Of a DNA stretch of 64,000 nt, positions 60,701 to 64,000 are shown in pieces (within the stretch, counting starts at the first letter, position 1; each line of letters opens with the position of its first letter). Both the position numbers and the translations under genes were made by a program. The notes beneath the pieces are model-generated. The model did not search any database. It was not told the origin of the DNA and saw only the letters and a list, made by a program, of their open reading frames with translations. Where the stretch lies: positions 1,178,001 through 1,242,000 of the forward strand of contig CAJQUW010001409.1 of NCBI GenBank assembly GCA_907163375.1, given 5' to 3'. This stretch comes from Prostheceraeus crozeri. Lineage: Eukaryota; Platyhelminthes; Polycladida; Euryleptidae.

Positions 60701-61429
60701 TAATCATCACATGTATGACATCCGCGTGGAAAAAGAAAAAAAATGATCAGCGACACGTTTGAGAAGTGAATGTCCTTAAACTAGGACGACTTTCTGATGT
60801 GCTACGAAGTAATCAAATTGCATGAGCAAACTTGTCACATGCTCGTATTAATCTCTGTCGATCTCGTTCAAGAGAAAGGCTGAGATAAGATAATATTCGC
60901 CACCCACGCTAACTTTTGGAGTGTTCATTATCAATGATCATTACTTGATTATCATGTGACATTGTGTGGTCCCACGGATGATCAAGACACGCGTGACACT
61001 TAAGTGCTGGGCTTGTTTGTCTGTCTCGCATATTCTCTGGAGGTGTAATTACAAAAATGATGTCCTCAAGCTAAATAGCATTCCATTTGCTAATCAAAGA
61101 GAAATGGATTTTATCATACTGCTTCATCACCTTGTCTGGCGATTTGTTCCGTGTTTGCAGGAGGTAGGATTTGTTGTTTTTAAGTTACAACTGGTGCATA
61201 CCATTGACCTGAGGTTTGAAACTTGAGAAAAAATGAAGATCGACGTTCCATTGTCGCATACCTGCTGTGTTCGAAACATGTCTATCGCATATTCACTTTG
61301 CATTTACAGGAATGATACTTCAGCACAACCAACGGATATCGGCAAGCCTGCACCAACGCGAAGAATGATCTGTCAAACGAAATACTTCGAATCAAAGAAG
61401 ACGCCATATTTAGAAATTCCTTTACTCTA
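36723..61429 (+). CDS. FNIP: Folliculin-interacting protein (FNIP) gene, partial at the 3' end
   Basis: Exons at 39666-39771, 40499-40602, 42021-42333, 45862-46247, 48916-49372, 58677-58837 and 61310-61429 join with matching phase and GT-AG borders; a tentative exon lies at 36723-36771. Together they give about 565 codons against about 1100-1170 in vertebrate FNIP1/2. The order follows the family: N-terminal longin part, a Ser-rich linker, the DENN middle part (RAFFFANFGCIESRM like vertebrate FNEFFFSHFPLFESHM), then CNHLAWIST and [18 protein letters not shown]. FNIP binds folliculin and AMPK; the pair acts at lysosomes as a GAP for RagC/D in amino-acid signalling. The C-terminal domain should lie beyond the window. 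The largest intron hosts a LINE. Confidence 0.9.
36772..39665. other. Possible FNIP intron or upstream region
   Basis: A 145-codon minus frame at 38239-38673 and a 67-codon plus frame at 37389-37592 are open but unrecognised. The segment 38270-38400 is richer in CpG than its surroundings and could be a promoter-proximal region. A GAGTCGAG-rich repeat lies at 39295-39400. Confidence 0.35.
39295..39400. repeat. GAGTCGAG-rich repeat
   Basis: Several direct and inverted copies of TCGAGTCGAG/CTCGACTCG around 39300-39400. GAGTCG-type repeats are found at the ends of some hAT elements, but no matching partner end or duplication was found. Confidence 0.4.
39666..39771 (+). CDS. FNIP: FNIP exon, start of the longin region
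   Basis: The acceptor TTTTTTTGTATCTTAG and donor GTAAGT frame 106 bp. The reading HISLLILGEGKGASNKWLFY followed by NSNGDV aligns with vertebrate [20 protein letters not shown] by position and hydrophobic pattern. It begins with the third base of a codon and ends on a codon boundary. Confidence 0.72.
40499..40602 (+). CDS. FNIP: FNIP exon, end of the longin region
   Basis: Acceptor TTTTTTATCTTCAG, donor GTATGT, 104 bp. The reading DVKAIAELCFGNFRLETQAN then ASKVHLYKL aligns with vertebrate [20 protein letters not shown] then LKIHQI. It starts on a codon boundary and ends after two bases of a Gly codon that the next exon completes. Confidence 0.8.
41690..41875. repeat. AT-rich tandem-like repeat in a FNIP intron
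   Basis: Degenerate repeats of ATGTACTTAATAATATGTAC and ATTAATATAATTATA units. No coding content. Confidence 0.6.
42021..42333 (+). CDS. FNIP: FNIP exon, Ser-rich linker
   Basis: Acceptor CTGATTTCAG, donor GTAAGA, 313 bp. Encodes ENDDSGDRNLNGVPVGSP, then a Ser-rich run (SSSSRSSAYFSSTESIF) and RRSSESRK at the end. Vertebrate FNIP has a comparable acidic NEDRDSG and Ser-rich stretch with phosphorylation sites between its N-terminal and middle domains. The open frame continues past the donor to 42543 but loses FNIP character. Confidence 0.8.
42334..45861. other. FNIP intron
   Basis: 3.5 kb with no repeat class identified apart from the 43466 segment. A frame at 45014-45208 has a peptide-like composition (VDASPLYHALIQNGDPHLM) but no acceptor in phase, so I do not call it an exon. 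Confidence 0.5.
43466..43521. repeat. Intronic repeat, copy 1
   Basis: GGAACACGTTCTCATGA.AAAGACCTATCACAT.AG.AACCACTT occurs here and at 48573-48627 in the same orientation with few differences. Both copies lie in FNIP introns. Function unknown. Confidence 0.65.
45862..46247 (+). CDS. FNIP: FNIP exon, start of the DENN middle domain
   Basis: Acceptor ATGCATTTCAG, donor GTAAGT, 386 bp. The reading GCDLGFAILFQAEDADFARR then FRAFFFANFGCIESRM aligns with vertebrate KKIAIGVIFSLSKDED and FNEFFFSHFPLFESHM. Later LVFAPRLQRPMWLALSS matches LYTMPRIGEPVWLTMMS. It starts on a codon boundary and ends two bases into a Gln codon. Confidence 0.9.
46248..48915. other. FNIP intron
   Basis: 2.7 kb, AT-rich. 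The only frames are short and featureless. Confidence 0.55.
48573..48627. repeat. Intronic repeat, copy 2
   Basis: Second copy of the 43466-43521 segment, 5.1 kb downstream and 290 bp before the next FNIP exon. Confidence 0.65.
48916..49372 (+). CDS. FNIP: FNIP exon, most conserved part
   Basis: Acceptor CTTACATTGCAG, donor GTGAGT, 457 bp. The joined codon gives SKQ then FVTSLVTSVLCNHLAWISTV, against vertebrate SKNQ [38 protein letters not shown] and ARLSRTLIVGKD follow, then FFLFLTSYFLRCSKV for vertebrate LLYFLTYFIRCSEL. The linker after that is Asn/Ser-rich and not conserved. Confidence 0.93.
50830..51081 (+). other. Unassigned coding-like segment in a FNIP intron
   Basis: A possible acceptor (ACCATACCTTAG, ending about 50860) opens a frame to a stop at 51081. 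It reads LNLLTWTGNPEISHPTLAAI, then RKIIERRDLTEAQKLHGSL. The composition and codon use look more coding-like than nearby frames. The pattern faintly recalls the N-terminal part of GH95-type fucosidases, but this is weak. No donor precedes the stop, so it is not a FNIP exon. It could be a gene fragment or debris. Confidence 0.25.
52065..52273. repeat. 209-bp palindromic element
   Basis: Inverted arms of about 90 bp around a short centre near 52170. Tips AAACTCCCCTTTTCAATTTG and CAAATTGAAAGGGG-type complement, inner arms CGGCGTCCAGCG.CTTCAACGGTCG paired with CGACCGTTGAAGTCGCTGGACGCCG. The inner part is GC-rich compared with its surroundings. It looks like a miniature inverted-repeat element in the FNIP intron. 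No clear duplication at its ends. Confidence 0.75.
54398..57295 (+). pseudogene. LINE ORF2, endonuclease and reverse transcriptase, two frameshifts
   Basis: ATG 54398 opens the endonuclease: LRISFSNVRGLRSN, LLALSETRLDP, VFGDFNVHNVDWLG and DISLTCFSP. The frame shifts near 55050 and the expected SPLGTSDHCVITV appears in the next frame, which continues through 55539. A second shift near 55505 returns to the first frame, which is then open to 57295. RT motifs are complete: YRPISLLPIAGKIFE, EEQYGFRHSRST, LDISKAFDKVWH, GVPQGSVLGPTLF and MYADDTTLF. The C-terminal part ends LMEYCCHLWACAP and LERVEKRVKNLMG, the usual Jockey/CR1-group ending. Two indels in about 960 codons make it a young copy. Confidence 0.85.
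57366..57405 (+). other. 3' stem-loop of the LINE
   Basis: ACCCCTAGC (57366-57374) pairs perfectly with GCTAGGGGT (57397-57405) around a 22-base loop, 70 bases after the ORF2 stop and just before the A-rich end. A 3' hairpin of this type can be the recognition site for a LINE's own reverse transcriptase. Confidence 0.6.
57426..58676. other. Rest of the FNIP intron
   Basis: Downstream of the LINE. The 75-codon minus frame at 57904-58131 is unremarkable. A good polypyrimidine tract precedes the 58677 exon. Confidence 0.5.
58677..58837 (+). CDS. FNIP: FNIP exon in the long variable linker
   Basis: Acceptor TTTTTTTAATTTTCAG, donor GTGAGC, 161 bp. The preceding exon ends on a codon boundary and this frame starts with SGEDYDGPKTSIDSGMASTE. 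The rest is Ser/Pro/Asp-rich. It fits the acidic, Ser-rich part that precedes the FNIP C-terminal domain (vertebrate NESSDSALGDSESED), but alignment is weak, so the assignment rests mainly on strand, phase and splice sites. Confidence 0.62.
59925..60049. repeat. Perfect 39-bp inverted repeat
   Basis: The arms 59925-59963 and 60011-60049 are exact complements (CAGCAGTCAGATAGCATCCC ... and its reverse) around a 47-base loop, in the FNIP intron between 58837 and 61310. Perfect pairing points to recent origin, a small inverted-repeat element or a structural RNA segment. Confidence 0.8.
61310..61429 (+). CDS. FNIP: FNIP exon, last one visible
   Basis: Acceptor TTTGCATTTACAG, donor GTGAGTAC, 120 bp. 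It completes the Pro codon left open by the 58837 donor and reads NDTSAQPTDIGKPAPTRRM, then KYFESKKTPYLEIPLL. Vertebrate FNIP has EEDEIPFPGSKLIE in a similar place before its C-terminal domain. It ends two bases into a codon, so at least one more exon follows outside the window. Confidence 0.6.
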
Positions 61430-62816
61430 GTGAGTACCCAATGAAATATTTTGAATGTTGACTCTGGCTTGAAATAGATTGCCTTCATGTTAATGTATTC
61501 CGCAGATGACGAGACGTGTTTATATTGCTGAAATCTGCATGACAAAAGAGGTGTAGTGGGCGATTCAGCATTTTTGTTCCAGTTTTAGTTGAGCGTGCGA
61601 GTACATGTAGATACATACATGCGTACATCCGTAATATAACGTCCTGCCGTGTAATTTGCCACTTTAATTGAACTTTAGAACTTTATGATGACTTTCTATT
61701 TTCTCTATCAAATGAAGAACGGATTTCTGCTGACACTACTCGTTCATTTAGGGCTTGGATGGTGCTGACAGACAGTCAGTCTGACTTTTCTGAAGCGCTG
61801 TAATACTTGCACGTACTACTAGTTTTTGTCCGGATGACCACCAGCCGAATTCCAGTGGCAGATCAGCCACGGAAACGTCTGCAAAAAAAATAGTAATTTA
61901 CAGTTGCTGCATTTTCTGCAAAACAAAAATTTGAGTATTATGCAAAATTGCAGAAAGACGTCCAGAAGACAATGCCATGTGGTCATATACTTCAGGAAAG
62001 TTGATATGAGTGACATAATTTGTTCCCGTTGGATCGCAACTCAAATTGTTACATTTGGATTATAATTTTTGATAATGTCTGAATAATATCAGCGGTTCAG
62101 AAAAGTCTGACCTTGTCATTGCTGTCCAAGCATTCGTTGAAGAGAACTTGCAGATTCAGTGCTCGTGATATAGGTCAATGCCATCCCCACCCTAGGTTGG
62201 TATAGATTATTCTCCTACTTAAATGCACCAAATGTTCTGCGTATCGGCTTCAAATATTGTTGTCATCTTTTTGAATAATGCGAGTACAATGTAGGATTAT
62301 CTTGCAATTGAATGATGATCACATTATGCAAAACAATTTTATTGTTCTATTCTATTATCAAACTGATGCAATGGATTAAATAGATCTCCATGCCTTACTG
62401 TGATTCAGACCACCAAACTCACACTTTCAATTGAGGATTCCTAGCAGAAGTCATGTGACGGTCTGATGTTGAATCATTCGAACATCGTCCTGATATTCTG
62501 ATTTACCAGTATTCCATCATCTTTTAGAGTGATAATTCCACTCTTTGACATTTTTCCATTTTATTTTCTTTCAATGAAATATCCCACATTTTGAGGTTTC
62601 CGAGTAGTTTCGATTACTCCAATTAATTTTACTTTTAAGATTTAGTGTACGTATTACCATGTTCAGCTTTTCGCTATTTTAATCATCGTCTAGTCGTTCT
62701 TCAACATAACTACATGAATTCGGTTTGTTTTAATAATGCGAGACATCAGACAAATACAAGGATAGAATCAACCATGTATGTGAGGACCATATTCACATTC
62801 ACATTCATACGAATTA
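61430..62816. other. FNIP intron or downstream region
   Basis: No further FNIP exon with the required phase was found. A CAG-ended site near 61949 is followed by A, which would make a stop codon with the open TA, so it is not used. Confidence 0.45.
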
Positions 62817-62818
62817 TA

Positions 62819-64000
62819 CAGTCCGTTTCATAAAAAGTGGATCATCCTAAAATTTGACTAAATAAAACATAAGTATGATACAGAAAGCATTTTTCATGTT
62901 ATTTCATGTCCCTAATATATTTAAATGTAATTATATAATCTGATAAGCTATGATACAGTAACGGTTCTTAAGAAGCTAATATTTTGTGGCCCTACCCTTA
63001 TTGTCAATGACATTACCAATTCGTCTAGGCATTGATTTGATGATATCGTTGATTTTTGACTGATCTAACTTTCTCCACTCTCTTTTTAACAGTGACGTAA
63101 GTTGTGATACGCCATCTGTAGGTAGCAATGAACGATGAACGTTACGTTTTGGAATACTCCATACATTTTCTATGGGATTCAGATCAGGAGAACGAGCTGG
63201 CCAAGATAATGTCCTAAGCCCTAATTGAGACTTGCATAAGTTGACTGTACTACTCCTGTGACACGTAGCATTATCATCCATAAATAACCAAGTCGATGTA
63301 TCACCAAGTTGATCTGTCATTTGGTCAATGTTCATTCGTAAAACATTCACATAGCGTTCAGAATTCATGGTTCCTTGCTGTATGTGAAGTTCAGAGCGGC
63401 CATTGGTCCAAATGCCAGGCCAAATCAGTAGAGTCGCACCACCTTGTACCCGGGGACGATGTAAATGTCTCGGAATTTCCTGATCAGATTTTATCCATAA
63501 TCTAATCGACCATCACTATCCTTCAGACGGACTGATGCCTCATCAGACCAGACAACCCGATCCCATTGATTTCGCCAGTGACAATGATTCATTGCCCATC
63601 TGAGACGTCTTTTTGTATGCTGATCTGATAATTCGATCTGAGAGGGCCTCTTACAGCTCTTGAAATTCGACTCAATACGTCTTCTACGAATAGTGGACTT
63701 AGAAATAGACGAGTCTAGTGCAGCCATCTCAGTTAACGAGAGACTTGGATCAACTTTAACAAATCTCAAAATTAGGCGGTCTCTACGTTTGGATATTCTG
63801 CGTGGACGGCCAGAGCCCTCTTTGCGACAGAGTCGAAAATCATCATTATGCCATCGATGCACATTTGTGTAAGGGACATTTAGTCCCTTGCTTGTAGCTC
63901 ACAAAGAAAACCTTAGTTCTAAGAAGGCTGACACTTTGCCTTTTGTGAATGCGATGTCGTTATTGTTCATTTGTGCTTTGTATTGTTTTCAACCGGTAAG
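62819..64000 (-). mobile_element. Tc1-like transposon, longer copy, runs off the edge
   Basis: TA at 62817-62818, then CAGTCCGTTTCATAAAAAGT, the same terminal sequence as the copy ending at 21339. The element reads on the minus strand, and its 5' end lies beyond 64000. Where they overlap the two copies are almost identical, so both moved recently. Unlike the 20.5-kb copy it keeps the region with the first catalytic site. Confidence 0.88.
62976..63970 (-). pseudogene. Tc1-like transposase, nearly complete
   Basis: ATG at 63970 on the minus strand (MNNNDIAFTKGKVSAFLELR). A TGA at 63901-63899 replaces a CGA Arg codon that the other copy keeps, a typical CpG decay. The paired-type DNA-binding region follows (NVHRWHNDDFRLC, GRPRRISKRRDR), then WSDEASVRLKDSDGR with the first catalytic Asp. 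A one-base shift near 63510 leads into IKSDQEIPRHLHRPRVQGGA in another frame. FMDDNATCHRSS and SPDLNPIENVWS supply the other two acidic sites, ending at KGRATKY (62976). The spacing gives the DD34E layout of Tc1. Two breaks only. Confidence 0.87.

Noticed and set aside
61949-62010. Next FNIP exon after 61429
   Set aside because: Joining it to the open TA would create a stop codon.

Overview
The window is from an animal nuclear genome: AT-rich, with spliced genes, long introns, a Pol III tRNA gene and many decayed transposons. Palindromic TAGGCCTA and TACATGTA motifs recur, and BEL/Pao, P, piggyBac, Tc1 and hAT elements occur together. This fits a marine invertebrate, possibly a deuterostome such as an echinoderm or hemichordate, but that is inference. 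I saw no bacterial, viral-genome or CRISPR features.

Left third (1-28.5 kb): mostly mobile-element debris. It starts with the 3' part of a BEL/Pao LTR retrotransposon and its right LTR (1-2722). A long open hAT-type transposase-like gene follows on the minus strand (4190-6604). Next come a ZBED5-like hAT scrap, a short hAT copy with a perfect 8-bp target duplication (11850-12707) and one convincing tRNA-Arg(CCG) gene (13524-13596, minus). A decayed minus-strand LINE (15.5-17.8 kb) is followed by a 3-kb hAT (19035-22057) carrying a nested Tc1 copy. Last is a nearly full LINE with two ORFs (24.4-28.55 kb) whose 5' UTR contains a tRNA-like segment.

Middle (29.18-36 kb): the clearest nested structure. 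A piggyBac-like element between two TTAA sites (29182-34231) holds a P element (29942-33500), which has matching terminal inverted repeats and a perfect 8-bp duplication. The P element in turn holds a 748-bp foldback (31307-32054) with two 347-bp arms. Another inverted-repeat element and a partial second copy of its interior follow (34.5-36.0 kb).

Right half (36.7-61.4 kb and beyond): one host gene on the plus strand, a folliculin-interacting protein (FNIP) orthologue. Seven exons join with consistent codon phase, and there is a tentative extra 5' exon. FNIP pairs with folliculin in lysosomal nutrient sensing (RagC/D GAP activity, AMPK binding). The C-terminal exons lie beyond the window. The intron between 49372 and 58677 contains a same-strand LINE (about 53.5-57.4 kb) and a hairpin element. 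A second Tc1 copy, nearly identical to the first but in opposite orientation, begins at 62819 and runs off the right edge.

Only FNIP and the tRNA are firmly host genes. The 4190-6604 gene could be a live transposase or a domesticated one. The notable content is the nesting of DNA transposons and the LINE with a tRNA-like 5' region, not an obviously new enzymatic system.
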